A DNA stretch of 64,000 nucleotides, taken from contig CP136069.1 in the NCBI GenBank assembly GCA_032622095.1, forward strand, positions 65,557,319 through 65,621,318, written 5' to 3'. Positions within the stretch are counted from its first letter, which is position 1; each line of letters opens with the position of its first letter. The notes beneath the pieces were generated by a model. The model made no database searches. It saw only the letters and a program-made list of their open reading frames with translations, and was not told the origin of the DNA. A program made the translations under genes and the position numbers. Positions 10,994-22,082 of this stretch are shown one piece after another. The DNA comes from Siphonodentalium dalli (Eukaryota > Mollusca > Scaphopoda > Gadilida > Siphonodentaliidae).

Positions 10994-11145
10994 ACAGGTG
11001 ACCAGCTGAGTACTGTCCACAAATCCATTGGGACACATGTCTCCCCCGTTAGTCGGCAATGGATTAACACAGAGCTTGTAAGATCCAATTTTGTTATTTA
11101 GACATAGGTCTAAATTGATCACGTCAGAATATCCGCCGTTTATAG
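10991..11145 (-). CDS. Gene A exon 7 (C-terminal half of a TSP1 module)
   Basis: After the acceptor TTTATTTTCAG the frame reads INGGYSDVINLDLC and later CVNPLPTNGGDMCPNGFVD, which fits the TSP1 signature CxNPxPxxGGxxCxG. It lacks the usual N-terminal WxxW. Two endings are possible. (i) TGT-TAG, a stop supplied by the adjacent MITE, gives a 155-nt terminal exon and a 288-residue protein. (ii) Splicing at CCT|GTTAGT gives a 150-nt phase 1-1 exon (10996-11145). Without the MITE the frame would run a few more codons to another TAG. No copy-B counterpart is in the window. Confidence 0.6.
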
Positions 11146-11149
11146 CTGA

Positions 11150-11555
11150 AAATAAACAAGAAAATCATGATTATAAATATAATCAATTTTATGCTTGAGT
11201 AATTGCCGGGCATGTCACTTAAATAGAGGTAAAACATTAAAAATAAAAATGTGTTTAAGTCAAAATATAAAGATATAAATTGAGCTATTTCTTCACATAA
11301 ACCTGTATAAATAATAAATAGTAATTTAGGAGCGTCTGATCGGATTGAGTACCTTTAAAATAGAGGTAAAAAATAAAATAAAAATGTGCATCAACAACCA
11401 CCAAAACAAAGTATTTTAAAGATTTGTTTAATATGATTACAGTTTAAATCAAAATATAAAAATATTAATTGAGTTATTTCTTCACATAAACCTGTATAAA
11501 TAATTAAAACTATGGTGAAAGCAAATAAAAAGTCTCCAGCTGCAATCAACTATTT
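11150..11555. repeat. AT-rich partial duplication with MITE-C fragment
   Basis: Gene A intron 6. The blocks ATTTCTTCACATAAACCTG and AATAGAGGTAAAA occur twice, about 130-190 bp apart. Between them lies the terminal piece GATCGGATTGAGTACCTTTA of MITE family C. Confidence 0.5.
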
Positions 11556-11558
11556 TCA

Positions 11559-11924
11559 GAATGAGGTCACCAGAGGGTGAATTTAGTGATGCTATCCTGC
11601 AGACCTAGCTAGCATCACCAAATTCACCCTTCGGGGAACCTCACTCTGCTTAGGGCTCAACTGATAATCGGAGACCTGCGATCAGATTGAGGCTCCCCAG
11701 ATCCAGTTTAAGTTGGTGATGTTCACCCGCTAGTCACCTCGATTATGCATTTTATCTTCTGCAAATTAGTGGAAAAGTAACTAAAACCATTGTTAATTTG
11801 AGACTATATATACTTCCCAGAAGTTGATGCCTAAGAAGAATCAGGTTCCCAGAGGGTGAATTTGGTTATGCTAGCCCGCTGTATGGGATAGCCCCACTAA
11901 ATTCACCCTTAGGGGACCTTATTC
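11559..11924. repeat. Double hairpin-family F element
   Basis: Full hairpins at 11559-11648 and 11839-11924 are separated by about 190 bp that carries GTTGGTGATGTTCACCC and ATTATGCATTTTATCTTC. The same two-hairpin layout recurs at 14681-15062 and at 62630-62960. Confidence 0.75.
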
Positions 11925-12191
11925 TACGAATGTCAGACACACTATATCCAGGTTTGACTGAGACCACATGCTTCACATTTTAATCAACATAAACATAAAC
12001 CAATTAATTAAAAAGTTCAATTTTTTAAACAATATTTGCTTATTTTATTTTAGTTCAGTTTCTCTTTATCACAAAATTGGCCGACAACACATTGCATAAT
12101 GGCGAGGTGCCCAATAGGTGCACATCACAATCTTCACCAACTGGGAATTTAAATATGAGTCCAGGTCTCCCATAGCAGATGAGGCCATACA

Positions 12192-12634
12192 GAATGAGGT
12201 CCCCAGAGGATGAATTTGCCGCTGTGCGGGGTAGCGTCACTAAATTCACAATCTGGGGACATCATTCAGATATTCTCAAGTCTGAATGGCACAGCGAGCT
12301 AGCGTCACTAAATTCACCCTCTGTGGACCTCATTCTGCCCAGGCTTCATCTTCTGGGAAGTATCTATCTATAGGGTAAAATTAACATTGTTTTTGGTTAC
12401 TTTTTCCCTTCTGTTCAGTTTCTTTTCCCCTAATTTTCAGAAGATAAATTGCATAAACGAGGTGATTAATGGGCGAAGATCACCAACATCAACTGTGGAA
12501 CTTCAATCTGATCCTAGGTCTCCCATAGCAGTTGATGCCTATGCAGAATGAGATTAACAGAGAGTGAATTTAGTGATGGTATAGCCAGCCGTGCGGATAG
12601 CGTCACTAAATTCACCATCTGGGGACCTCATTCT
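12192..12634. repeat. Hairpin-family F cluster (three modules)
   Basis: A shortened hairpin at 12192-12268, a right half at 12285-12338 and a full hairpin at 12545-12634. The spacer is the conserved internal segment, inverted relative to the 11.6-kb pair. The short frames here are shadows. Confidence 0.7.
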
Positions 12635-12828
12635 ACAAATGACAGACACACACACTATTCAAGGCTTTCTAGTGATACACAACGCAACGGATTTGTCTAA
12701 ACACTCATTTATTGTTTTCTAATTTGTATCAGATTTGTTCAACAAGTTAAGATGGAGGTCAAGTGAACTGACCTGAAAATCTGGTGCCGAATATTTGCAG
12801 AATGAGGTCCCCAGAGGGTAAATTTTAG

Positions 12829-13532
12829 AGCCTTGCGAATCGGGGGTTTACGTTTCAAATCGAATCTCGAATCGGGTAAAATATTTCTCCCTATGGGAAA
12901 CTCGCACATATAAGAGAATGCACTGGCACATGATATTTAATGTTGTACCAGCGCAGCTCCCGTCACGAAAGGGTTAATGTGTCTTCTGCGCAATATAGTT
13001 TACAATAATGCAAAGATATCATGAGCATCAAGAAATACAGTAGCAAAAGAATGCAGCTCATTTTCGTCAAATATGCTGATGGAGGTGAATCACAAAATTA
13101 ATGGTGTTTACTCTTTATAATGTGCTTCCGATCTTTCATTGTTGGCAAACTTCGTGCGGTGACTGAAACATGCGATTTAAATTGTATCATTCTGCAGTTC
13201 TGATCTCCTTGACCTATGGCAGTATACAGAACGGAGACTGGCGAGGTTTTCACTTTGTGTGTAATACCGGAGTCCCGATTGGCTTACGTCATTCTTATGA
13301 AGATTGGGCGGTCTATCTTATTGATAATTTGCGACAGTGTTATATGTATGTTCGATCGTTTCTTAGTATCGCAAAGTTTCTTAGAACAGGAGCAGTTTGT
13401 ACTATATAGTCTATAGAACATGCACCTGATGGAGAATATTCGATAAAATTTGAATCAGGGAAGCCGATTTCTAATCGAATTAGACAAAAGATTTTGCGAA
13501 TCGCATCAAATCGAGTCGATTTTCACGTCCCT
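12829..13532. mobile_element. Insertion splitting a family F hairpin
   Basis: The left half of a family F hairpin stops near 12828 (CCCCAGAGGGTAAATTTTA) and the right half resumes near 13533 (TGAATTTACTGACGC), suggesting a target duplication of about 8 bp, TRAATTTA-like. The ~700-bp insert has similar CGAATC/ATCGAAT-rich sequence at both ends. It contains a segment with ATATAAGAGAATGCA that recurs at 20870-21110 and 58130-58340. No product is recognised in its frames (13170-13416). Confidence 0.55.
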
Positions 13533-13865
13533 AGTGAATTTACTGACGCTACCACGCACAGTGGGCTAGTGTCACCAAATTCATCATCTGGGGACCGATT
13601 ATTCTGCATGGCATCTATACTCCATAAATATTTAGATAAATAACTTAATTGGTCATTTGTTGAAACTTATTATCTGAACATTTCTCACCAAAGAATATGA
13701 ATCCTTCTGCACTAAGTTGTATTATCTATTCGTCATACTGTCATCTGCTCATTTTTTCCTGAACACCTCCAGATCAATAATAGACCATTCCAATGTAGAC
13801 TTTGTTAACTGAGTGGGATAATCTATTTAGTATAGAACTGGTTAAACAGGTTAAATTGTACTCAC

Positions 13866-14021
13866 GAGAGGGCCCGGAATCTTGGCAAGGTTGAGTTTCC
13901 ATCTGACGATAGCCACCGCTGCAACTGTCGTGCATGCAATATCTGTACCGACGAATAAGGTCATCCTCACAATCAGAGAATTCTGTCCAGTTCCCATACT
14001 CTGGTCCAGATGGAATAGAGA
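13866..14021 (-). CDS. Gene A exon 6 (divergent TSP1 module)
   Basis: A 156-nt phase 1-1 exon between acceptor TATTTACTTAG and donor C|GTGAGT. It encodes SIPSGPEYGNWTEFSDCEDD, then RYRYCMHDSC, and ends METQPCQDSGPS. The spacing of W, the C...C pairs and the TQPC ending fit a TSP1 repeat in which the usual CSxTCGxG turn is replaced. Just downstream is the intronic repeat TGAACA...AATAGACCATTCCA that also follows exon 4. Confidence 0.7.
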
Positions 14022-14059
14022 CTAAGTAAATAATAATAATGTATTTTATATAGCTATTC

Positions 14060-14530
14060 AAATTTGAAATCCAAGATGGCCTGTGCCGGCCATGTTTTTC
14101 AACAAATTTAGGTCAAAATAGGAGGCTCCCATCTAGCGGTCACCCCGAAGATCCATATGAGGATTGGTGATGATCGGATGAGGGATGTGGTTTGTAGGGT
14201 GTGTCAAAGGATTTAGTCATGCAAATAGTAATGTCCAAGATGGCTGCCACGGCCATATTTTTCATCGAAACTCGTTCAAATTCGATAGCTCCCATCTACA
14301 GGTGATCACAATCGTGCCTGCACAATAAAAAATTATCCGGCCATAATTACGGGCTGTAGGGTGTGCCGATGGATTCAAATTTGAAATCCAAGATGGCTGA
14401 TGGCGGACATGTTTTTCATCGAAATTCAGAAAAAATGATAGCTCCTATCTATAGGTCATCCTGAAGCTGCATATGAAGTTTGGTGGAGATCGGATAAGGG
14501 ATGCGCCATGTAGGGCGTGCCGAAGGAAAT
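14060..14530. repeat. Three-unit tandem repeat (~160 bp) with CCAAGATGGC cores
   Basis: Gene A intron 5. CCAAGATGGC-type starts occur near 14070, 14234 and 14390. Each is followed by GCCATGTTTTTCATCGAAA-like and TAGCTCCCATCTA-like blocks and a TAGGGTGTGCC block. Divergence between units is moderate. Confidence 0.75.
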
Positions 14531-14680
14531 TGTTGACTCACATATGCATGACAGATGCCAACCCATGGCAAAAGCCTGAACTTTATGTAGTAAAGATGAG
14601 CTAAAATTGTAAGACCATCGGCTTGCGGGTGTTAACAGTTTAAACACATATGTCTGCAAATAGTGTGTTTGTCATTTGCA

Positions 14681-15062
14681 GAATGAGGTCACCAGAGGGT
14701 GAATTTAGTGATGCTATCCCAAACAATGGGCTAGCATCACCAAATTCACACTCTGAGGCCTCGTCTTCTGTGAAGTACCTATAGTATAGTCTCAAATTTA
14801 CATTGTTTTTAGTTACTTTTTCCCTTCTGGGAAGTTTATATATCCTCTAATTTGCAGAAGATAAATAAATTGCATAATCTCGGTGACTCATGGATGAACA
14901 TCACTTAACTTCAACTGGCGAACTTCAATTTGATCCTACGTCTCCCATAGTAGTTGATGCCTGAGGAAAATGAGGTTCCCAGAGGGTGAATTTGTTGATG
15001 CTAGCCCGCCGTGCGGGATATATAAGCGTCACTAAATTCCCCATCTGGGGTCCTTATTCTGC
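14681..15062. repeat. Double hairpin-family F element in gene A intron 5
   Basis: Hairpins at 14681-14770 and 14967-15062 surround about 195 bp. The inverted counterpart in copy B is at 62630-62960, so this element predates the gene duplication. Confidence 0.75.
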
Positions 15063-15682
15063 AAATGTCAGACACTATATCCAGGCTGGATTGCATGTTG
15101 TAGGCCAATCCAAGAATATAAGTTAGTCATGCAATGTCCAGTCGTCGGATGGGTTTCATTGTTCTAGTCTTTTAAAGATTATATATTTAAACACATTTTT
15201 AAAGATGCATGGTCTATCCCTCCGGGCCACAATTACAACAACAACATAATTATTATAAATCCCAATTTCAAGATTACAAATAGCTATTTTGTGAATCAAA
15301 TGCAGATGAAACTGAGGACTGTGTATATGTTATTTGTCAATATGGCATAATAAAGGTTTATCTTGATCGTATAAGATCATTGTAAATCTATAGAATTTGC
15401 CGTAATAGAGGCTAATAACATGATAGAGTATAGTCCTTCTTGATACGCTTTTTTATATGCTTTGAATTTTGTTGTGCAGATTTCTGTTCTAAAAATACCC
15501 AATAAGAAATTCCAAATAAAATAATTGATAGAGACGTTTTCGGACATATGTCCTTGATTCATATCTATTATTTTATATAAAACTTTTTGGGAAGTGGAAT
15601 TGTCCCTACGGTAGCTATTATCCCCAAGGTACAATAGGTAAAAGTTTATGCTTCAAACGACCATGTGCCTCAATTAACTTAC

Positions 15683-15847
15683 AGCATGGTTCTTCAGAAC
15701 ATTCCCCCTCTTCCGTTATCACTTCACCGTCAGTACACACGTGCATGTTCTCAAAGCAGAACTTGGTTCTCGTGGTTGTGCCATCTCCACAACTAACAGA
15801 ACATGTCGACCAAGACGTCCATTCAGTATACGGTGAAAGGGTTCTAT
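15683..15847 (-). CDS. Gene A exon 5 (canonical TSP1 module)
   Basis: A 165-nt phase 1-1 exon (acceptor TTTTCTTTTCAG, donor T|GTAAGT). It reads YTEWTSWSTCSVSCGDGTTT, then RTKFC, and ends GECSEEPC. This is a textbook TSP1 start: WTSWSxCSVSCGxG with the WxxW tryptophan ladder, then TRTKFC. The copy-B exon at 60677-60841 differs at about four of 55 residues, all conserving the motif. TSP1 domains bind glycosaminoglycans or matrix partners and often carry C-mannose and O-fucose on these W and CSVxC motifs. Confidence 0.9.
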
Positions 15848-15920
15848 CTGAAAAGAAAATCAATTATTGCTTTATATTCAGAGGCGTAGCTATAACCAGG
15901 CCCGAGTGTCTCACATTTGC

Positions 15921-15968
15921 AGAATGAGGTCCCCAGAGGGTGGTGAATTTACTGACGCTATCCCGTAT
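15921..15968. repeat. Half hairpin-family F copy in gene A intron 4
   Basis: Only the left arm CATTTGCAGAATGAGGTCCC is present. The copy-B counterpart at 60565-60606 is also a half copy, so truncation predates duplication. Confidence 0.65.
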
Positions 15969-16204
15969 AAACGTTTTCGCATGTTGATCAGCTATGTTGA
16001 TACCATTAACTGTTATGTTAACAAAAGTTTTAAAGTAACTTGGCAGCAGACGTCATTAATAGTGTAGTATATAAGTCTCGTTATTAGAGAGTTAATAAGG
16101 AAAATAAGAACAAACTCAATATATTTTTTCTTGTACTTGTTGCATGATGACAGTTGCTTTACAGACTTTTATAAAATTGTTATCATATTTCACATACACC
16201 CACT

Positions 16205-16511
16205 TCAAAGGTCTTCAAATTCACATTTAATTTTCGAGTCATTTCCCTCATTTCGCTTCCAGAATGCATCAGAATTCAAACTAAGATATAGAGTTATTCC
16301 CCTTCCATGGAAAATAATAAACTTTGCAGTACAGTCCAGATGAAACTTAAGCACAGAAAACACGCGGTGCCTCAACAAAAACAACATATTCACAGTTTAT
16401 TACACCAGATAATTTGATAAAACAATGTTTCCTCTTTCAAATGGTATATGATATGGCATATATTTCATCTAATGTGATCTGGGGGGTTCGAAAATTAAGT
16501 GGGCCTTTAAT
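16205..16511 (-). mobile_element. TTAA-type MITE family B, copy 2
   Basis: The right terminus is AATTAAGTGGGCCTTTAA and the left end is degraded. It is the inverted partner of 60030-60365 in copy B. Confidence 0.6.
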
Positions 16512-16542
16512 CGGAATCTTTCTGCAATTAGCAAAGAAAAGG

Positions 16543-17515
16543 TTAAAGGTACTGAATCCGATTTGATGGTCCCCAAATCATCAGATTCCAGCAACAACAA
16601 CATTTTTAAATGCCGATTCAGTTATCATAATCAATTAATTGCCCAAATATAATGCTAACCACAGTCAACTATAGTATACAATTGCCCAAAAACGTGTTAT
16701 TTATCAACATTTTGTTCAACGAAATTTGGCCGGATTGTCAAATATCTAACACCAAATTTAAAAAATCGATATCTGATCACTCTGAGCTTTGATTGGTGCG
16801 TTACTCTACTCGAGTCAAATATGTTTACCACCGAAGCCAACGAAATAGTAATTTGGGAGTCAATTCGGCTCATGCATCTTAACGCCGTGCAATGTTTGAA
16901 GATTACGAGTCACAAACAACCATGGTTTGTTGAACTTATTATCTGAACATTTCCCACTAATGAATAGGATTCATTCTGCACTTTCTACCGTCGCCTCTTC
17001 TTTTATTTCCTGAACATCGCCCCAGATGAATAATAGACCCTTCCAAGGTAGACTTCTTTCATGACTGAGATGGGACTTCTTTCATGACTGAGATGGGAGA
17101 ATACATTTAGTATTGAAAGTCCGGTAAGTTTATACACAGGCTTTAATATAAATCCTTTTGCAAATATAATGCTAACCAATGTCAACTATAGTATAAAATT
17201 GTTCCATACGAGTTATTTATCAATATGTTGATCGACGAAATTTTGCTTTATTATCAACACAAAGCCTCTTGAATTTAGAGTTATCCCTCTTCATCCGCAA
17301 TTTGGTCCGACACCATCGGCTCGTCGACTTTTTACTGGGCCACTATTAAGTCTTGATGGTGAAAAATAATAGATTTCAAAAATCTATATCTAATAACTCT
17401 GAGCTTTGATAGGTGGGTTTCTCGACTCGAATCAAATATTTTTTACCCCCGAATCCAAATAAATGGTAATTGAGGGGCGCTTAATCGGATTATGTGTCAT
17501 TAAAGATAATTAGAG
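16543..17515. mobile_element. Two degraded TTAA-type MITE family C copies
   Basis: Copy 1 (16543 to about 16885) starts TTAAAGGTACTGAATCCGAT. Copy 2 (about 17215-17515) ends near TTAATCGGATTATGTGTCAT. Both contain the GACTCGAATCAAATATTTTT core seen in the intact copies at 47575 and 55912. They lie in gene A intron 4 around a GTTGAACTTATTATCTGAAC repeat block. Confidence 0.55.
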
Positions 17516-18113
17516 TATGTTGTTAAAGGGTCCTGTGGATATATAATGGACAAGTTTAGACCGAGAAATTCACGTCAAATGTCAGATGCTAGCAGCTATA
17601 CCAACAGTGAAATGATGCACGTGACCATTGGATGTTCAAGATTGCATATCGATTAGATGGATCATATTTATCCATTACTGAACAAGTCTGGCGACTGTAA
17701 GTAGTATCTAAACCTGTTTAACATATTAATGTTTTTTTTATTTGCAGCACATTGAAGTCGGAAGGTTACAACTGTGATATCAAGGACAGCATCAAATGGA
17801 GATAACTGGGATATTATTTCGATCTACACTAAATATTCATTGATGAGTAGTCATCCCTTGGGTATATTATGTTCAGAAAATAAGTTCAACAAACGACCAT
17901 GCCATAGGTCGTTCGTTGACTTATTATCTGAACATTTCCTTCCAATAAATAGGACTCCTTCTGTACTTTTATAATATGTCGTCTGCTTATTTTTCACGAA
18001 CACCCCTCCAAATGAATAATAGACCATTCCAATCTATATATACATTTATAACTGAAAGGGAGAATCCATTAGTATAGAAAGGTTAGATAATTCCTGTATA
18101 ACATAAGTCTTAC

Positions 18114-18302
18114 TAGTTGGTAAGCAGACGTGGCGGCTTTCACATTCCTGGAACTCGAAGCTATCTTTGAAGAAAGCAGACGACCTCTTTCTGTATCTTA
18201 GTCCTCTCCCACATTCAGACACGCCCATACAATAGCTCCACCCACTTTTGATCGCTTCCTCGTCAGAGTCTTCATGGCTTGAACTTGAACTTGAACTAGT
18301 GT
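18114..18302 (-). CDS. Gene A exon 4 (Ser/acidic linker plus TSP1-like module)
   Basis: A 189-nt phase 1-1 exon. The preferred acceptor is AAACAAAG|AC, because only that start keeps the phase and the copy-B equivalent (ACATAG|AT) agrees. It encodes a short poly-Ser run, HEDSDEEAIKSGWSYCMGVS, then ECGRGLRYRKRSS, and ends ECESRHVCLPT. This keeps the W..C....CGxGxRxRxR core of TSP1. The donor A|GTAAGA is shared with copy B (59506-59694). Confidence 0.85.
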
Positions 18303-18544
18303 CTTTGTTTAAAGAGATAGATATAGAAGAATTAAATTAAGTGTTCCACTCCCAATAAGATACAACTTATAACAGTTACTGTGTATATTATTTGTCAATA
18401 TACCGAACATAATTCTCTGTGAAATATGTCAGTTGTAATGAAATTTGCCTCGATCAGGGAAAAATCCAGAGGTTTCGCAGATGTGAATATCCTGATATTA
18501 TTTGAGGTGACATAATTTTTCTAATTAATAGGACGATAAGCGAA

Positions 18545-19085
18545 ATCACTCAGTCGCGGCCTTATTGAATTCATCCTGCCCCATTCCGTGGTTTCAGAGA
18601 TTCATCCAGCCCCGGTTCCGTGGTTTTAGTGCTACAGGTCAGAGTTCTGGAGTAGCATGTCCATATATGGAGCTTTTGAATATTAATGACTGCAAGAGTA
18701 TGAAAATGCTACTCCAGAACTTTGACATGTAGCACTAAAACCACCTGGTGGATCAAATATTGCCGCAAGTTAGAGACAGCGCGTATTGGACATGCAACTA
18801 ACGGCTCAGTTGCAACTGTAGTGTTACTATTTACACAGTAGACCTATATACGCAATGTCACTAACTCGTGGCCATAATTGATCCACCGGGTCCGGTTCCG
18901 TGGTTTCATTGATGCATCCAGCCCCGGTTCCGTGGTTTTAGTGCTACATGTCAAAGTTTTGGAGTAGCATTTCCATATATGGAGCCTTGAATTATTCATG
19001 ACTTCCATATAGGCCTATGTAAAGCTAAGTAAAACTACGGAACCGGACCTGGTGGATCCAATATGGCCGCGAGTTAGTGACCGGG
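18545..19085. mobile_element. Two foldback MITEs of family I
   Basis: Two imperfect palindromes (about 18550-18780 and 18855-19082) with ends like CTAACTCGCGGCCATATTGG and internal GGTTCCGTGGTTTTAGTGCT. They lie in gene A intron 3. A related copy is at 59080-59285. Another copy at 57190-57425 has no partner in gene A. Confidence 0.65.
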
Positions 19086-19418
19086 CACATTGTTGAATTA
19101 GTTAATTATGCATTGACATCGTGGAAATTTCAAGTTGATAAGATACTGTCCACTAGAAATTTGGGTACATTTTGGGTTCTTGAGATTGGGGGCTCGAATC
19201 TGTCACAGGTTTCTAAACAGCCCTGGACATACTCAGATTTAAGTTTCCAGATGGTGAATATTGTGATGTTCACCCATTGGGCACCTCGTTTATACAATGT
19301 GTCGTCTGCCAATTAAGGAGAACAGAGAAACTAAACTAAAAAAGAACATAATCTTTGTGAAGCAGTTTTTAAAGAAACAAAAAAAAACTTTGATAATAAA
19401 GATACTTTCCAGAGAAGG

Positions 19419-19517
19419 AGAATGAGGCCCCCAAAGGGTGAATTTAGGGATGATAGCTAGCCTGCTGCATATGCGGGGTAGCGTAACTAAATTCACCCTC
19501 TGATGACCTCATTCTGC
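19419..19517. repeat. Hairpin-family F, full copy in gene A intron 3
   Basis: A full hairpin (arms GAATGAGGCCCCCAAAGGGT and CACCCTCTGATGACCTCATT). The copy-B partner is at 58577-58682. Confidence 0.75.
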
Positions 19518-19599
19518 AAATGTCCTACACCATATGTTCAGGCTTGCTGTTAAGGCATGAATTGATTGACAGGCCAAATTTCCAATAGTTAACACTCAC

Positions 19600-19623
19600 C
19601 TCCAAAATCGAAGAGAAACTTGT
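19600..19623 (-). CDS. Gene A exon 3 (24-nt microexon)
   Basis: Eight codons, YKFLFDFG with the flanking split codons, between TTTTTCAG and GTGAGT. An identical 24-nt exon with the same splice sites exists in copy B at 58472-58495. Its length is a multiple of three and it is phase 1-1, so skipping would keep the frame. Confidence 0.8.
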
Positions 19624-20534
19624 CTGAAAAATGAATGATATAAGATAAGTGAGGTACATAATTGCAATTAGAGGGTGCTGTCTGGAGTGCGTTCTGGCCT
19701 TGCATGAGACCGAACACAATTGGGGACCATAATGGAAATAAATGGTCATTAGACTTTCGTTTATGCTATCCCTGATGGGTTTTCGGTCACCTGATTGTGC
19801 CGAACAGCCTCTTTACAGAGCCAGTTCATTAGTAAAAACTGTGATATTTATATTTACATATAAAATGCCATATGTACATGTATATGTCGTTTGTTGAACT
19901 TATTATCTGAACATTTCCCTCAATAAATAGGACTCCTTCCTTTATTTATATAATTATATCATATTACCTGTACATCCATGTAACTCAATAACAGACCATT
20001 CCTGTGTAAACATTTTAACTGAATTTTAACTGAATGAGAATCCCCCCACAAAGGTGGTTTTCGCATAGGTTTATTAATTTTATAATGGGCATGACTTCAA
20101 ATATGGATATTGTCCCCTATGCTGCCTCATGTGTGGTCTAGAGATAAGGTATACATTATGATAATAGAGATCACAAGTTGACAGGGTTTAATTTGTACTC
20201 TAATTAATTAGGTTATAACACTGAAAAATGAATTGAGGAAACCTGTTCAATGTAGATATCATTTATCTCATGCATTTACTGGTTCATGCATGAGCATACC
20301 AATGATTATTAAAATGCGGCCTATATGATGGCAGAGATAGAAAGTTGTTACAGACGGACACAGGGACGGAACCCATTTATGATGGAGATAACCGGATGAT
20401 GTGGCTATATTCCGCGGGTCTCCATTCGAATTTTGAAACAACTTGATCGACACCCCCTAATGTGTTTTATTTTTCAACTGATGGCCATCCAAAATATTGA
20501 CCGAAAGTAAGAAAACTTTCCACTTTTTCATGGT

Positions 20535-20820
20535 CTTAAAGATACACAATCCGATTTAACGCCCCTAGCTATTTCTTCGCCTTTGGAGGTAATAAATATC
20601 TTAATTGAGTTGATGAACCAACCCATCAAAGATCAGAGTTGTCAGATTTTGATTTTTGAAATCTGTTATTTTTTACAAACAGGAATATTTGGCGGCTTGG
20701 TAAAATTCCAGAAATTTGGCCATAACTAAATAGGCTTTTGGTGAAATTCAGTTATTGTTGTTGTTGTTGTTGTATCTGGATGATACGGGGACCATCGAAT
20801 CGAGTTATGTATCTTTAACC
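20535..20820. mobile_element. TTAA-type MITE family C copy
   Basis: The ends are CTTAAAGATACACAATCCGAT and TCGAGTTATGTATCTTTAA. A (GTT)n tract near 20755-20772 is part of the family (CAACAACAAC block). It lies in gene A intron 2. Confidence 0.65.
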
Positions 20821-21225
20821 CTTACATGACTGAAGCTTCCTGAAATTTTGCGAAGAGCATGTGTAAATGCATTCTCTTATATATGCTAGTCTCCCATACA
20901 TGGAGCCTCGCATATATAAGAGAATGCATTGGCCTATAACAATATTTACCTTGACCTTGTAAGCCAGTTCATTTATATTATATACGCGAGGCTCTCTATG
21001 TGAAACTCGTATATATATAAGAGAATGCATGGAACAGGATATGTAATGCTGCACCAGAGCTGCTTCCGCAATGAACCTTATGAAATGGTTAAAGTAACAC
21101 ATTTCAAACTAAATTCTGGTTGGTTAACAATGCAAACTATCCGAACAATTTGTTACCTATTTTATTCAAAGAGTTTTAACTGATTTCACGTCGGGTGTGA
21201 AATTTCCAACTTTTGAAATTTCTAC
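20821..21225. repeat. Dispersed repeat with ATATAAGAGAATGCA blocks
   Basis: Gene A intron 2. Inverted ATATAAGAGAATGCATT blocks and a GCACCAGxGCxGCTTCCGC block are shared with 58120-58340 (the copy-B partner) and with the insert at 12829-13532. A further ~330 bp to 21565 has no counterpart in copy B. Confidence 0.5.
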
Positions 21226-21632
21226 CAAAGTTGAGACTCCCACCACCACCCCTGTCAATATATATGTTTATTTCTCATCAAACTGTAAGAACAGTGTTTG
21301 AGATATATAATACATAATATAGGGGGTATACATGGAAATAGATAATAGATACATATCCACGTGTATATACATATTCATATGGATAACAATTGTTACGCGG
21401 TTACAAAACAAAGTAGATTCTCTCCCTTAAGTATTAGTATATAACTTCGACTTACATGTAATTAACAATACGATTAAGAGAGGAACAATATTCATTCCAT
21501 CACGAATTCACGACAGAGTTATTAGTGATAATTGTCAATAAAAAAAGCATATTGATCCACTTCGCTACATCAAGATAACCATCGGAATTAGAGATCGAAC
21601 CCTATATATACATGTATACATGCAGTACTCAC

Positions 21633-21761
21633 ATTTGTCCGTATCCGGTCGTGGTTGACCGTGGGGTCCGGGTAGACCCCGAATATAACTGTCCTCTGAT
21701 GCCATTGGTAGGTGTGGGTGTGATTGGCATGCTTGTAACATAAGTCCCACGCCAATGACAA
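21633..21761 (-). CDS. Gene A exon 2 (signal-peptide end, Gly-X-Y stretch)
   Basis: A 129-nt phase 1-1 exon (acceptor TATTATTTCAG, donor T|GTGAGT). It begins VVIGVGLMLQACQSHPHLP, completing the hydrophobic core of the signal peptide started in exon 1. It then carries YIRGLPGPHGQPRP, a three-triplet Gly-X-Y run too short for a collagen helix. Copy B (57703-57831) keeps the frame and the GLPGPHGQPRP string exactly, while the neighbouring residues vary. Confidence 0.85.
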
Positions 21762-22082
21762 CTGAAATAATATATTTAAAATATACTGGTCGGTTATCAC
21801 TGCAAGATCACCGGTGAGGGTGTGTGGTAAAATCATCCATGAATCCTGGATAACAGTCAACATAGAGGGGTTACAATGCATATACCACATGTATACATCC
21901 CAATTTTACACATTTACTGAAATCACAAGGGCATGTGACGCGCTCCGTTGCCCCCACCCTATAGATCATGCCATGCTGAATTTCTACTCTATATATAGCT
22001 ACACCCACACAGAGATCATATTCCACCAATTCAAAACCTGGGAACTTTTTTATGTTATGCACATGACAGTTTCGTAGGTGCT

